Positions 17,271 through 25,051 of a stretch of 39,312 nt of DNA are shown one piece after another. Made by a program: the position numbers and the translations under genes. A model generated the notes under the pieces. That model saw only the letters and a list, made by a program, of their open reading frames with translations. It made no database searches and was not told the DNA's origin. The stretch covers positions 3,069 to 42,380 of the forward strand of contig DPBR01000046.1 of assembly GCA_003516865.1 (NCBI GenBank). The letters are read 5' to 3'. Each line of letters starts with the position of its first letter. The stretch's first letter is position 1. This DNA comes from Oscillospiraceae bacterium (GTDB taxonomy: Bacteria > Bacillota > Clostridia > Oscillospirales > Ruminococcaceae).

Positions 17271-17812
17271 GACTTACTCCCTTTAGCTTTTTTTTCAAGC
17301 TCAGCCTGATATTTCATAAGAGTCGTGGTTTTAATCATTGCGATTATGCCGGCGATAATGCAAAGAACCGCCGCGGCAACCAGACAGCCCGTGCAGAAAA
17401 AGAACTGGAAATTTTCCATAACTGTCGGGACGGGTTCACCCTTGGAAATAAGCTCCTGAAGCACCTCGGACGTGACGGTGGGAGAAGTTGTGTTCTTCGC
17501 TGCAAACGGAATGATAAAAATTCTTGCGATTTCGCCGATACCAAGCAGGATAAGAACATTTGAATAAGCAAGCTTGTAGTTCTTAACGCCCTCGGAGGAC
17601 AAAAACGCGAGAAGCATAAAAATCAGGTTATAGAGGACGGAAATACCTATCATCCAGTTATAATAATAGCTTCCGACATCTGTTCTATAAATATCGACGA
17701 AGTAGAGCGCGTTGAAAACGATAGCAAGCAGAGCAAGACCGGAAGAGAGCTTGTTTTTCGTAAAACGCAGGCGGTCCTTCTTTATAAGAGCGGTGTTGTT
17801 TGCGTTAATCAT
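17267..17812 (-). CDS. Four-helix membrane protein of unknown function (C)
   Basis: A 181-residue protein with no family I recognise. Helices lie at about 23-41, 51-72, 80-103 and 137-160. The N-terminus (KKDRLRFTKNK) and C-terminal tail (LEKKAKGSKS) are basic, and the outer loop between helices 3 and 4 is about 33 residues and polar. It overlaps D upstream and the ABC ATPase downstream by four bases each, which is strong evidence that these products are made in fixed ratio. It may be an accessory subunit of the ABC transporter. Confidence 0.87.
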   Translation of the reverse strand: MINANNTALIKKDRLRFTKNKLSSGLALLAIVFNALYFVDIYRTDVGSYYYNWMIGISVLYNLIFMLLAFLSSEGVKNYKLAYSNVLILLGIGEIARIFIIPFAAKNTTSPTVTSEVLQELISKGEPVPTVMENFQFFFCTGCLVAAAVLCIIAGIIAMIKTTTLMKYQAELEKKAKGSKS

Positions 17813-18435
17813 GCCCTGACATCCTTTCTGCTGCCGATAAGACGCTGTTCTTTCTTCATCACGATTACTTTCAAAATCAAATTTGCGACAAGCAGTGCTG
17901 TCATAAGAAGAAGGAAGCCGAACACAAAGTAAACCGCGTCAAACCACATAGTTGAATCGCTGTAATGAGTGTTCCACATCTCCGAAAATTCCTTGAGCGC
18001 GTCGAAATCAATCTGAAGGAACTTCTCTCTGAACGCGATAACGTTGAAAATCGCCCAGACGGAAGCGCCGACGCTGCAAGCCGCTGATAAACCCACTGCG
18101 ATATAGTTGCCGATATAGTACTTTCTGCGCGAGTGAGTGCAGGTGATAAACAGGATAAGATTTACGAGGATAAGACCGATTCCAACCATTGTCAGAGCGG
18201 CATTGAAGTTAAATCCCGTAAAATCGTTTGTTGCGGGGTCATAGCCCTGCATTTCATAGTAAATCTGGGAGCCCTCGACCATCGTATAGGACAAATCTTC
18301 GGGGTCCATCATTGTGAGATAAAGACTATCATACAAATCGGTCACAAGACCAAGAGAATAGATAAATACGACTGCGGAAGCGATAAGCATCAGCACGCAT
18401 ATTACCTTCTGAAATTTCATTTGTTTTTTATACAT
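17809..18435 (-). CDS. Four-helix membrane protein of unknown function (D)
   Basis: A 208-residue protein with hydrophobic helices at about 10-31, 76-98, 109-134 and 164-190. A 45-residue acidic outer segment (about 32-75, rich in Asp, Glu and Tyr) lies between helices 1 and 2, and a basic loop THSRRKYY between 2 and 3. The tail is basic. It is the first gene after the binding-protein gene and the structured gap at 18436-18598, with AAGGAAGG as ribosome binding site. The acidic outer segment could face the binding protein or substrate (inference only). Confidence 0.87.
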   Translation of the reverse strand: MYKKQMKFQKVICVLMLIASAVVFIYSLGLVTDLYDSLYLTMMDPEDLSYTMVEGSQIYYEMQGYDPATNDFTGFNFNAALTMVGIGLILVNLILFITCTHSRRKYYIGNYIAVGLSAACSVGASVWAIFNVIAFREKFLQIDFDALKEFSEMWNTHYSDSTMWFDAVYFVFGFLLLMTALLVANLILKVIVMKKEQRLIGSRKDVRA

Positions 18436-18460
18436 AAAGACCTTCCTTTTTATATTGATG

Positions 18461-18484
18461 GAAGGGGAGGGAGTTCTCCCCTTC
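18461..18484 (-). other. GC-rich stem-loop after the binding-protein gene
   Basis: GAAGGGGAG and CTCCCCTTC pair in a 9-bp stem with a six-base loop, inside the 163-base gap between the binding-protein gene and membrane gene D. No U-tract follows on the minus strand. A second hairpin, CGCGG/CCGCG at 18533-18545, sits upstream in the same gap. Such structures after a binding-protein gene often stabilise the upstream mRNA or reduce readthrough, giving more binding protein than membrane subunits. That role is inferred here. Confidence 0.55.
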
Positions 18485-18598
18485 GCAACAACATAATGTG
18501 GATTCTCGCGTCACACGCGCGGTATCCCTTCTCGCGGTTACCGCGCCGCGCCGCTTTCGATTGGTTTGCCTTTAAGTGAAATTTGCCCGTGGCTTTAA

Positions 18599-20791
18599 TC
18601 AGCCGTTGATATCCTTGTAGTAGTCTACAAGTCTCTGCCATGCAAGCTGCTTGAGCTGGAGATACTGAGCGCCCTTCCAGGTTTCGGTTACAGTCTTGAG
18701 GGTATCAGCAGCGGAAGAAGTGCCTTCGCCGGAGAAGCCAGCCGCGATTACGTCGCAGAAGAGGTTCTCGCCGCCCTTGCTGGAGCTGTACTTGCCCTTA
18801 GCGGAGAGCTCGGTGAATGTAGCAATCTGGTCGTTCTCAACCTTGGAGTTCGGAAGAACGGTAGGAACGGAAGTGTACCATGCATTGTCAGCGAGTGCAA
18901 GCTCAGGGTGCTTGATAGTGCCGAGAGCGATAGCGTTGGAGATGTAGCCTGCGCCTTCCTTGCCGGCTGCACAAGTGCACTGATACTCGAACGCCTGGCT
19001 CTTAACGAAGCTCAGAGTAGAACCGAGGTAGTAACGAGCGTAGTTGGTGTAGTTGCCCTTGCCCTTTTCCCAAAGTTCCTTCTCGGTAGCCTCAGCGATA
19101 ACAGGCCACTGTTCGCCGTTGAAGTTGAAGGTTTCATAAGAACCGTCAGCCTTGGTCTTGATGAATGCGTCGGGACCGTAGGACATCAGAATCTGTCCCT
19201 CGGGGCTGTAAGCGTAGTCGATGAGAGAGAGGCAAGCATTGAGCTTGTTCTTATCATCGCCGACGCCGGCCTTGGAGATTGCCCAACCATCGGTCTTAAC
19301 AGAACGCCAAGACTCGGTAAATCTCATGTACTTGTCGCCTGTGCCGTCGTTCCACTTAGCAACAGGAACCATAACTGCCATGTACTTCTCGCCCTGGTCA
19401 GCCTGAAGCTTGGTCTGGTTAAGAAGGGTCTGAGTCTGGTTGTAGTCGTAGCTCATAAAGCCGAGGTCGTTCTCGAGCATTGTGGAGGAGCTTTCCTTTG
19501 CGGTATCGATGAATGACTTGGAGATAAGACCCTCGGAAGCCATATCGTGCATCTTAGCGATTGCCTCATAGGTGGAAGCTTCCTGACGAGCGTCGTGGAG
19601 CTTGTTGTCATTGCCTACATAGAGGTAATCCTGACGAGCCTCAAGACCGCGAACGCCGAACAGAGTACCTGCGAAGCGGAAGAGGTCAACACGGCGCTGG
19701 TTGTTGTCGTCCTCACGGGAGAACAGACCGTTGATGTTGTCAGTGCCGTTGAGAGTCTGGGAGTTGGAAGTTACGCAGCGGAGAAGAGCAACGAGTTCGT
19801 CAGCGTCCCAAGCAGCGTTCTGACCGCAGAAGAGGTCGGAACGAGTGGTTCCGTAATAGCCGTTGTAAGCTTCGTCAATGTACTTGCGGAGCATATTAAC
19901 AGCGTCAACACCGGACATAGCGCCTGCGTCGTTCATCTTCTGAACGATGTTTCCTGCCTTGTCATAATTCTTGGTTACCTTTTCAACGCCGGAGCCGTCC
20001 TTCTTTACAACCTCAACCTCAACCTTGCCGGAAGTAGGCATATAAGGCGTGTAAACAGGGGTCTTGGTGTTTGCGCTTGCAGAAGCGGTGAATTCGCCTT
20101 CGCCGTCGAGGAGCTTGGAAACCCAGTCAGTTCTCATAAGGGGCATACGCTCGATATCGTTTACACCGTCGAAGTAAGGCGAGAAGTAGATTGCACCCTT
20201 GGAAGAACCTGTGGTAGAGCCTGTGATAGACAGACGAACGATGGGGTTCTTTTCAAGGTAAGCCTTGAAATTGGGCATGCTGTCGAGATACTCAGCGATG
20301 TTAACGAGCTTGCCTGCTGTACCGTTTTCGGTAAGGGTGCTTGCAGTACCGCTTACCATATCGATTTCGTTAAGGCGCTCCTTCCAGTATTCCCACTCCT
20401 TGGTGGAGTTGTTGCCCTGATAGTGGTCCTCGAACTTAACCTTGAGAACGGTTTCGAGCTGCTGCCATGTGGGCTTGAGGTCGCCGGTGTTGTAGGTCTT
20501 GCCATCGGCAAGAGTTACGCCGGAGCCTGCGATTTCAGCGTCGAAAGCGATACCGGTCTTAGCGGAGTTGTAACCAACAGCCATACGGAGAAGAGTTCCG
20601 TTGGCATATTCAAGCTTGGGCGCCTCAGGAGCCTCAGAGCTTGTAGATGAGCTTGTGGATTCGCTCTTGGAGCTTGAAGTGCTCGTCGAGCCGGAAGAGC
20701 TGCTGTTTCCTCCCGGAGTGCTGCAGCCTGCAAGGGTTGCACTCGCGAGAACCGCCGCCATAACAGAAGCGGCTACTTTTGATTTTTTCAT
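18599..20791 (-). CDS. Extracellular solute-binding lipoprotein of the oligosaccharide ABC transporter
   Basis: Captures the sugar outside the membrane and delivers it to the permeases. The signal peptide (MKKSKVAASVMAAVLASATL) ends in lipobox LAGC with lipidated Cys23. A Ser/Thr-rich linker runs from about 24 to 55, then a large type 2 periplasmic-binding domain. At 730 residues it is much larger than most sugar-binding proteins (about 420-560), so it may hold long oligomers or have inserted domains. It follows lplC-type and lplB-type permease genes and has a strong AAAGGAGG site. The likely ligand is an oligogalacturonide, judged from the operon; rhamnogalacturonan fragments are an alternative. 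Confidence 0.92.
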   Translation of the reverse strand: MKKSKVAASVMAAVLASATLAGCSTPGGNSSSSGSTSTSSSKSESTSSSTSSEAPEAPKLEYANGTLLRMAVGYNSAKTGIAFDAEIAGSGVTLADGKTYNTGDLKPTWQQLETVLKVKFEDHYQGNNSTKEWEYWKERLNEIDMVSGTASTLTENGTAGKLVNIAEYLDSMPNFKAYLEKNPIVRLSITGSTTGSSKGAIYFSPYFDGVNDIERMPLMRTDWVSKLLDGEGEFTASASANTKTPVYTPYMPTSGKVEVEVVKKDGSGVEKVTKNYDKAGNIVQKMNDAGAMSGVDAVNMLRKYIDEAYNGYYGTTRSDLFCGQNAAWDADELVALLRCVTSNSQTLNGTDNINGLFSREDDNNQRRVDLFRFAGTLFGVRGLEARQDYLYVGNDNKLHDARQEASTYEAIAKMHDMASEGLISKSFIDTAKESSSTMLENDLGFMSYDYNQTQTLLNQTKLQADQGEKYMAVMVPVAKWNDGTGDKYMRFTESWRSVKTDGWAISKAGVGDDKNKLNACLSLIDYAYSPEGQILMSYGPDAFIKTKADGSYETFNFNGEQWPVIAEATEKELWEKGKGNYTNYARYYLGSTLSFVKSQAFEYQCTCAAGKEGAGYISNAIALGTIKHPELALADNAWYTSVPTVLPNSKVENDQIATFTELSAKGKYSSSKGGENLFCDVIAAGFSGEGTSSAADTLKTVTETWKGAQYLQLKQLAWQRLVDYYKDING

Positions 20792-20846
20792 TGTTTTCCT
20801 CCTTTTAGGAAAATATAAAGTGCTTTGGGGTTATTCCCTTTTTAAC

Positions 20847-20861
20847 GGCGGTTCGACCGCC
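20847..20861 (-). other. Short stem-loop upstream of the binding-protein gene
   Basis: GGCGGT/ACCGCC with a three-base loop lies in the 108-base gap between the LplC-type permease and the binding-protein gene; on the minus strand it is followed by GTTAAAAA. It may act as a weak terminator or as a boundary for RNA processing. A weak promoter-like pair (TTGTCA, 18 bases, TATAGA) lies just upstream of it on the minus strand, but I would not call it. Confidence 0.35.
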
Positions 20862-20899
20862 TCTATATCAATCGCCTTATGCGAATGACAACAAAACGA

Positions 20900-21790
20900 T
20901 TATCCCTTAACGCCGCCCGCGTTAACGCCCTTAGCAAAGTATTTCTGAATGAAGGGATAGATAATAAGGATAGGAACGATTGAGCAAATGATAAGCGCGT
21001 AAATGACGGAATCCGTCGCGTATGCTTCGTTCCAGCCCGCCGTAACCTCCGGGTCGGTGTATTGCTCAAGCTTTAGTCGGATAAATACCATCAGCGGGTG
21101 CTCGTGGGAGTTGGAAATCATCTGTCTTGCCCAGAAGTAACCGTTCCAACGGGAAATACCGAAGAACAGCGCAACCGTTGCTATAATCGACTTGCTCATC
21201 GGGAGGTAAACTCTCCAGAGAACCTGCATTTCGGTCGCTCCGTCGACGATAGCCGCTTCTTCAATTTCACTCGGAACGCCCTCGAAAGAGTTACGCAGGA
21301 GAATAATGTTCATTGCCGCCATACCCATTGCGATAACGACAAGCCACTTATCGTCCATTATACCGATTGTGTTGAACACCTTTTTGGTGTTGATGTAGTT
21401 CAGATACTGAGGAACCATACCTGCGCTGAACCACATTGTGAAAACAAGGAAGAAGTTGAAGCCCTTGCGGAACAAAAGACGCTTCTTGGAAAGAGCGTAA
21501 GCGCCGAGAACGGAAAGTCCGAGTTCCCAGATTGTGCCGTAGAACGTGAGGAACAGAGTGTTCGTATAGGAGTTCCAGAACATATTGTCGTTAAACATCT
21601 TTGAAAAGGCGTCAAACTGAATGTCCTTGGGAAGGAGAACAAGCGTGTTGTATTCAACCGCCGAACGTCCGCTTATGGAAGCAGAAATCGTGTAAATAAA
21701 CGGATAAAGGCAGCAGATCGCAAACACCGTAAGCAAAGTGTAGCTTATAATCTTGAATATAAGCTCGGAAATCTCAAGTCTTCTTTTCAT
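20900..21790 (-). CDS. Sugar ABC transporter permease, LplC type (CUT1)
   Basis: A 296-residue inner-membrane permease with six hydrophobic helices. The EAA loop that docks to the ATPase is visible as IEEAAIVDGATEMQVLWRVY. The N-terminus (FKIISYTLLTVFAICCLYPF) and the C-terminal end KYFAKGVNAGGVKG are characteristic of LplC/YtcP-like proteins. It lies 12 bases after the LplB-type gene and should form the heterodimeric channel with it. The substrate is inferred from the operon to be a galacturonate oligomer. Confidence 0.95.
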   Translation of the reverse strand: MKRRLEISELIFKIISYTLLTVFAICCLYPFIYTISASISGRSAVEYNTLVLLPKDIQFDAFSKMFNDNMFWNSYTNTLFLTFYGTIWELGLSVLGAYALSKKRLLFRKGFNFFLVFTMWFSAGMVPQYLNYINTKKVFNTIGIMDDKWLVVIAMGMAAMNIILLRNSFEGVPSEIEEAAIVDGATEMQVLWRVYLPMSKSIIATVALFFGISRWNGYFWARQMISNSHEHPLMVFIRLKLEQYTDPEVTAGWNEAYATDSVIYALIICSIVPILIIYPFIQKYFAKGVNAGGVKG

Positions 21791-21802
21791 AAGTAAACCT
21801 CT

Positions 21803-22861
21803 TTAATAGAGAGATGTGTTGGACGCCTTGCGCGCGATTGTGTTCGCACCGATAACCAACAGCATTCCTATAACGTTATTCATCATTTCTGCGGCGGAAG
21901 CCAGACCCTGCATCGTACCCTCGACGCCGTTTCTGAGAGAGAACGTCGAAACAACGTCCGCAGTCATATAGGTGTTGGGGTTGTACAAAAGGAGGACCTT
22001 CTCATAGCCGATGTTGAGCAGCGAGCCTATCTTTGTAATAAGCATAATGACGATTGTGGAAAGGATACTCGGAAGAACGACGTATCTCATCTGAGCCATC
22101 TTTCCCGCGCCGTCAATCTGCGCCGCCTCATAGCGTGTGGGAGCGATTGCGATAATCGCGGCGAAGAATACGATACTGTCGTATCCTGCCGTTTCCCAGA
22201 TTCCGCTTATCTGATAAATACCGCGGAAGAACGAGGGATTGTTCAAAAGACCGCCGAAAGCGGTTTCGTGGTCGATAAGACCGATATTCTCAAGAAGCTG
22301 AGAAATGATACCCATTCCGGAAGTCTGCGAGCCCTGCTTTACAAGCATCATTACGAGCGATGTCATAACAACCGTCGACATAAACTTCGGGAGGTAAGTT
22401 ACAACCTGATATATGCTTCGAGCGACATTCGAGCGGATTTCGTTGAAGAAAAGCGCGATGATAATGGGCATCGGGAAACCGAAGCACAAGCCGTAGAAGC
22501 TCAGCAGGAACGTATTTCTGAACGCTCTCCAGAAATCTGCGGAAAGTCCCGGGTTTGTCCCGCCGAACAACAGAGTGTTGAAGTACGAGAAACCGGAGTA
22601 GAACTGGTCGGCAACCGGCTTTACGGGGTCCGTAACCTTAAAGCAGCCGAGAAGCTCATACATCGGGAAATAGCGCCAGAAAAGGAATACGAAAATCATC
22701 GGAACAAGCATCAGGTACAAACGCCAGTCCTTTATCACCGTTTTGAAAACGTTGAGCCAGTGGTGTTTTTCAACGTCGTCGCGCACCGCCTGTTCGGGAT
22801 TTTCAACGTAGACGCCGTTTTCCGCGTCGAAAATCAGGTAATCGCTGCAATTAGCCTGCAT
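21803..22861 (-). CDS. Sugar ABC transporter permease, LplB type (CUT1)
   Basis: A 352-residue permease with six main hydrophobic helices and an EAA loop (YEAAQIDGAGKMAQMRYVVL). The core from YLMLVPMIFVFLFWRYFPMY onwards is typical of LplB/YteP-like proteins. It carries a cytoplasmic N-terminal extension of about 45 residues before the first helix, longer than usual, rich in Asp and Glu. The start has GGAGG upstream. It pairs with the LplC-type permease encoded next. Confidence 0.95.
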   Translation of the reverse strand: MQANCSDYLIFDAENGVYVENPEQAVRDDVEKHHWLNVFKTVIKDWRLYLMLVPMIFVFLFWRYFPMYELLGCFKVTDPVKPVADQFYSGFSYFNTLLFGGTNPGLSADFWRAFRNTFLLSFYGLCFGFPMPIIIALFFNEIRSNVARSIYQVVTYLPKFMSTVVMTSLVMMLVKQGSQTSGMGIISQLLENIGLIDHETAFGGLLNNPSFFRGIYQISGIWETAGYDSIVFFAAIIAIAPTRYEAAQIDGAGKMAQMRYVVLPSILSTIVIMLITKIGSLLNIGYEKVLLLYNPNTYMTADVVSTFSLRNGVEGTMQGLASAAEMMNNVIGMLLVIGANTIARKASNTSLY

Positions 22862-22916
22862 CTTTGAAACCTCCTAAAGAAAGTAATTTATTTCGCAAAG
22901 TAAATCAATCTGCAAA

Positions 22917-23507
22917 TCAAAGGACTTCCGAGTCCTCGTGCCGTTTTCTCTCGTCCTCCGTGCGGATAAGATACGCTTTCTGGTCCTCGAAAAGACCGTC
23001 GGGCTTTCTCGCAATGAGAACCACAAGCACCGTGAAAAGAAGCGTGAGTGAATCGGCGACAAAATAATCGACAATCGCTCCGAATTCGCCGCCGAAGACA
23101 AGGCTTATCGCCCATCTCCCGACCATAACCGCGCAGAACGCCGCAAGCGCGTATCCCGCAGTAATAAACGCCGAATCTTTCACGCGCTTTTTTCCGAGCT
23201 TCTTAAAGAACAGAAGCGCGAAAAGCGCAGCGCAGTTTCCGACGCAGTAAATCGCGAAATGCTTCGGCTCCGCGCCCGTCGCGATACAGAACGAAAGGCC
23301 GCCCACAACCGCGTGGATTGCCGCCCAGCCGCCCCATCTCATCATCACGATGCAAACGACCGCGATTGTCGGAGAAAGCGAAAAAAGCTGAAGCGGAAAC
23401 CATTTTGAAGCAGCAAGCGACGTAATCGCCTCAAACACCGCAAGAATAATCGCCAGCAAGGTCAAATCAATCGCTTTATATTGCTTTAACGATAAGTTAT
23501 TCATCAT
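22917..23507 (-). CDS. ECF transporter S-component-like membrane protein
   Basis: A 196-residue protein with five to six hydrophobic helices, resembling substrate-binding S components of energy-coupling factor transporters (helix 1 LTLLAIILAVFEAITSLAAS; SLSPTIAVVCIVMMRWGGWA after it). It has an acidic-basic C-terminal tail (EDERKRHEDSEVL). No EcfA or EcfT genes are nearby, so it would use a shared module or act alone. It is the first gene of the pectin operon, about 177 bases after the likely transcription start. Its substrate is unknown; a cofactor or a small uronate-related compound is possible. Confidence 0.75.
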   Translation of the reverse strand: MMNNLSLKQYKAIDLTLLAIILAVFEAITSLAASKWFPLQLFSLSPTIAVVCIVMMRWGGWAAIHAVVGGLSFCIATGAEPKHFAIYCVGNCAALFALLFFKKLGKKRVKDSAFITAGYALAAFCAVMVGRWAISLVFGGEFGAIVDYFVADSLTLLFTVLVVLIARKPDGLFEDQKAYLIRTEDERKRHEDSEVL

Positions 23508-23653
23508 TCAAATCCCGTAAAAATCTCTCAGCGAGAAGAACCGCTGTAATTTGTTTTCACAATTTTACTTAACTTTGATGTAACCCGTTTTCACAAGCTT
23601 TTATGCTCACCTGTGAACTATGTAATCATTTCCACTTATTTCCGCGTAAAACG

Positions 23654-23667
23654 TGTTAACGTTTACA
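23654..23667 (-). promoter_or_regulatory. Operator-like palindrome O1 (LacI family/cre type)
   Basis: On the minus strand this reads TGTAAACGTTAACA, a 14-bp near-palindrome with a central CG that fits the cre/LacI-family pattern. It lies about 18-31 bases after the predicted start point of the pectin operon, where a bound repressor would block elongation. It could be bound by CcpA or by a local LacI-family uronate regulator; no regulator gene is in the window. Confidence 0.7.
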
Positions 23668-23679
23668 AACATTTTTAAC

Positions 23680-23693
23680 TGATTACGTTTATT
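23680..23693 (-). promoter_or_regulatory. Operator-like site O2, weaker copy
   Basis: On the minus strand this reads AATAAACGTAATCA and agrees with O1 at 10 of 14 positions, including the AAACGT core. Its centre is 26 bp from that of O1, and it overlaps the -10 box and the start point of the operon promoter. Binding here would directly block RNA polymerase. Confidence 0.45.
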
Positions 23694-23719
23694 TTAGCAC
23701 ACACTTACTAAAATGTCAA
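23691..23719 (-). promoter_or_regulatory. Sigma-A promoter of the pectin operon
   Basis: On the minus strand: TTGACA (23719-23714), a 17-base spacer, then TAAAAT (23696-23691). The -35 box is perfect and the -10 box has five of six consensus bases. Transcription should start near 23684 and read through the whole minus-strand uronate locus. Confidence 0.82.
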
Positions 23720-23831
23720 TACCAATTTATCACATTTTAATCACAAATCCGGCACAAAGCATTTCGTTACATTTGTTACATCGGCATTGTTATGGGAAAT
23801 CTCAAATAGTTAACAAAAAAGTTCAAACATT

Positions 23832-23849
23832 TTTGTCGTTTTTGACAAA
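23832..23849. promoter_or_regulatory. Inverted repeat upstream of the CE8 promoter
   Basis: TTTGTC and GACAAA are perfect inverted arms around six bases, ending 14 bases before the -35 box of the CE8 promoter. It could be a regulator site; the regulator is unknown. Confidence 0.35.
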
Positions 23850-23863
23850 TCTTCAAACGCCAC

Positions 23864-23892
23864 TTGAAAAATCCGATAAAACGTTATATTAT
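23864..23892 (+). promoter_or_regulatory. Sigma-A promoter of the CE8 gene
   Basis: TTGAAA at 23864-23869, a 17-base spacer, and TATTAT at 23887-23892. The predicted start near 23899 leaves a leader of about 30 bases with AAAGGAG before the ATG at 23929. Confidence 0.75.
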
Positions 23893-23928
23893 AAAAATGA
23901 ATCCAATAATACAAAAGGAGAAAAGAAA

Positions 23929-24834
23929 ATGCAGGAAATTTCAGTTAAATCCGGCGAAAGCCTAGGCGCTGTTCTTGCCGGAATAATGCCGCATACGCGC
24001 GTAATCCTCGGCGAGGGCGAGTTCCGCGAAAAAATCGAGATAAGCGTGCCGGACGTCGAGATAATCGGTCAGGGCGCGGGAAAAACGCGGATTGTGTTCG
24101 ACGATTACGCGAAGAAAATCGACGAACAGGGCCGCGAGTACGTTACGTTCAGGACGTACACCGCCGCCGTTCTCGCGCCGAGGGTTACGCTGAGAAACCT
24201 CACGCTTGAAAACGACGCGATGTTCCCCGAAAAAAAGGGACAGGAGGTCGCGCTGACGGTTTACGCGGACGAATTTCTCGCGGAGAACTGCACGTTTACG
24301 TCGACTCAGGACACGATATTCTGCGGTCCGCTCCCGCCCGACCTTATCGAGCGCTATGACGGTTTTCTGAAAGACGAACTCCGCGCGGCGGGCGCTCAGA
24401 AGCAGATTTTCAGAAACTGCCTGATTGAGGGCAACGTGGATTTCATTTTCGGCTGCGGAGACACGCTTTTCGAGGATTGCGAGATAAAGTCGCTTCCCGA
24501 TGTTCGCGGTCACGGCTACACGGCGGCGCCCGCTCACGCGCTTTCGCAGGAAATCGGGTTTGTGTTCAATCGCTGTGATTTCACCGCTGCAAAGGGGGTT
24601 GACGAGGGGTCGATTTATCTGGCAAGACCTTGGCGGGATTACGGAAAATGCTCGTATATCAACTGTAAATACGGTTCTCACATATCCGCGGAGGGTTTTG
24701 ACAAGTGGAACGACACCGAGCGCGACAAAACCGCGCGTTTCGCCGAATACGGCGCGAAGCCCGACGGCAGAGTTCCGTGGAGTAAAACGCTCACGGACGA
24801 GGAAAAAGAGAAGCTTCTGGGCTATTTCAGATAA
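23929..24834 (+). CDS. CE8 pectin methylesterase, cytoplasmic type
   Basis: Removes methyl groups from esterified galacturonate residues. The 301-residue beta-helix protein has the family motifs STQDTIF, EGNVDFIFGCG and YLARPWRDY, which supply the two catalytic aspartates and the arginine. There is no signal peptide, so it would act on imported methylated oligomers. The start at 23929 follows AAAGGAG; an in-frame upstream extension of 72 codons crosses the promoter and was rejected. It is a single-gene unit divergent from the pectin operon and ends in a strong hairpin three bases after its stop. Confidence 0.93.
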   Translation: MQEISVKSGESLGAVLAGIMPHTRVILGEGEFREKIEISVPDVEIIGQGAGKTRIVFDDYAKKIDEQGREYVTFRTYTAAVLAPRVTLRNLTLENDAMFPEKKGQEVALTVYADEFLAENCTFTSTQDTIFCGPLPPDLIERYDGFLKDELRAAGAQKQIFRNCLIEGNVDFIFGCGDTLFEDCEIKSLPDVRGHGYTAAPAHALSQEIGFVFNRCDFTAAKGVDEGSIYLARPWRDYGKCSYINCKYGSHISAEGFDKWNDTERDKTARFAEYGAKPDGRVPWSKTLTDEEKEKLLGYFR

Positions 24835-24837
24835 GCG

Positions 24838-24861
24838 AAAGGCGGGAGAAATCCCGCCTTT
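24838..24861 (+). terminator. Terminator hairpin of the CE8 gene
   Basis: Arms AAAGGCGGGA and TCCCGCCTTT form a perfect 10-bp stem closed by GAAA, starting three bases after the stop codon. The same 24 bases recur at 25052-25075. Confidence 0.8.
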
Positions 24862-24913
24862 CAGTTTGTCGAAAAAGTAGATTTTTCCCGCAAAGCGGGC
24901 ATTTTAAATCCGT

Positions 24914-24944
24914 TTTTTTGCCACGGGTCTCCCGTGGCAAAAAA
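24914..24944. terminator. Bidirectional terminator-like hairpin inside the array
   Basis: Six T, then GCCACGGG, a TCT loop, CCCGTGGC and six A: a 14-bp stem with A/T tracts on both sides, the classic form of a terminator that works in both directions. Confidence 0.65.
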
Positions 24945-25051
24945 CACTTCTATCCGCACAACTGTGCGAATTGTCGGCAAAGCCGACAATGAGTGCGGGC
25001 AGTGCGGATGCTTCGGCGGAAAAGTCCCAACGGGACTTTTTCGACGGTCTC

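Larger units (their letters stand above)
23508..23928. promoter_or_regulatory. Divergent control region between the pectin operon and the CE8 gene
   Basis: This 421-base AT-rich gap is the only long non-coding stretch in the window. It holds a minus-strand promoter, two tandem LacI-type operator-like palindromes, a plus-strand inverted repeat and a plus-strand promoter, each listed separately. The minus-strand leader of about 177 bases has a small hairpin (CAGCG/CGCTG near 23530-23547). I see no known riboswitch and no small open frame with a good ribosome binding site. Confidence 0.8.

Noticed and set aside
19547..20650. Plus-strand open frame of 367 codons
   Set aside because: Antisense to the solute-binding lipoprotein, which has a signal peptide and lipobox; no ribosome binding site or family resemblance.
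23508..23690. Possible riboswitch in the pectin operon leader
   Set aside because: Only one short hairpin is seen and no conserved riboswitch core that I recognise.
23713..23928. N-terminal extension of the CE8 protein by 72 codons
   Set aside because: It would cover both promoters, and the good AAAGGAG site stands before the ATG at 23929.
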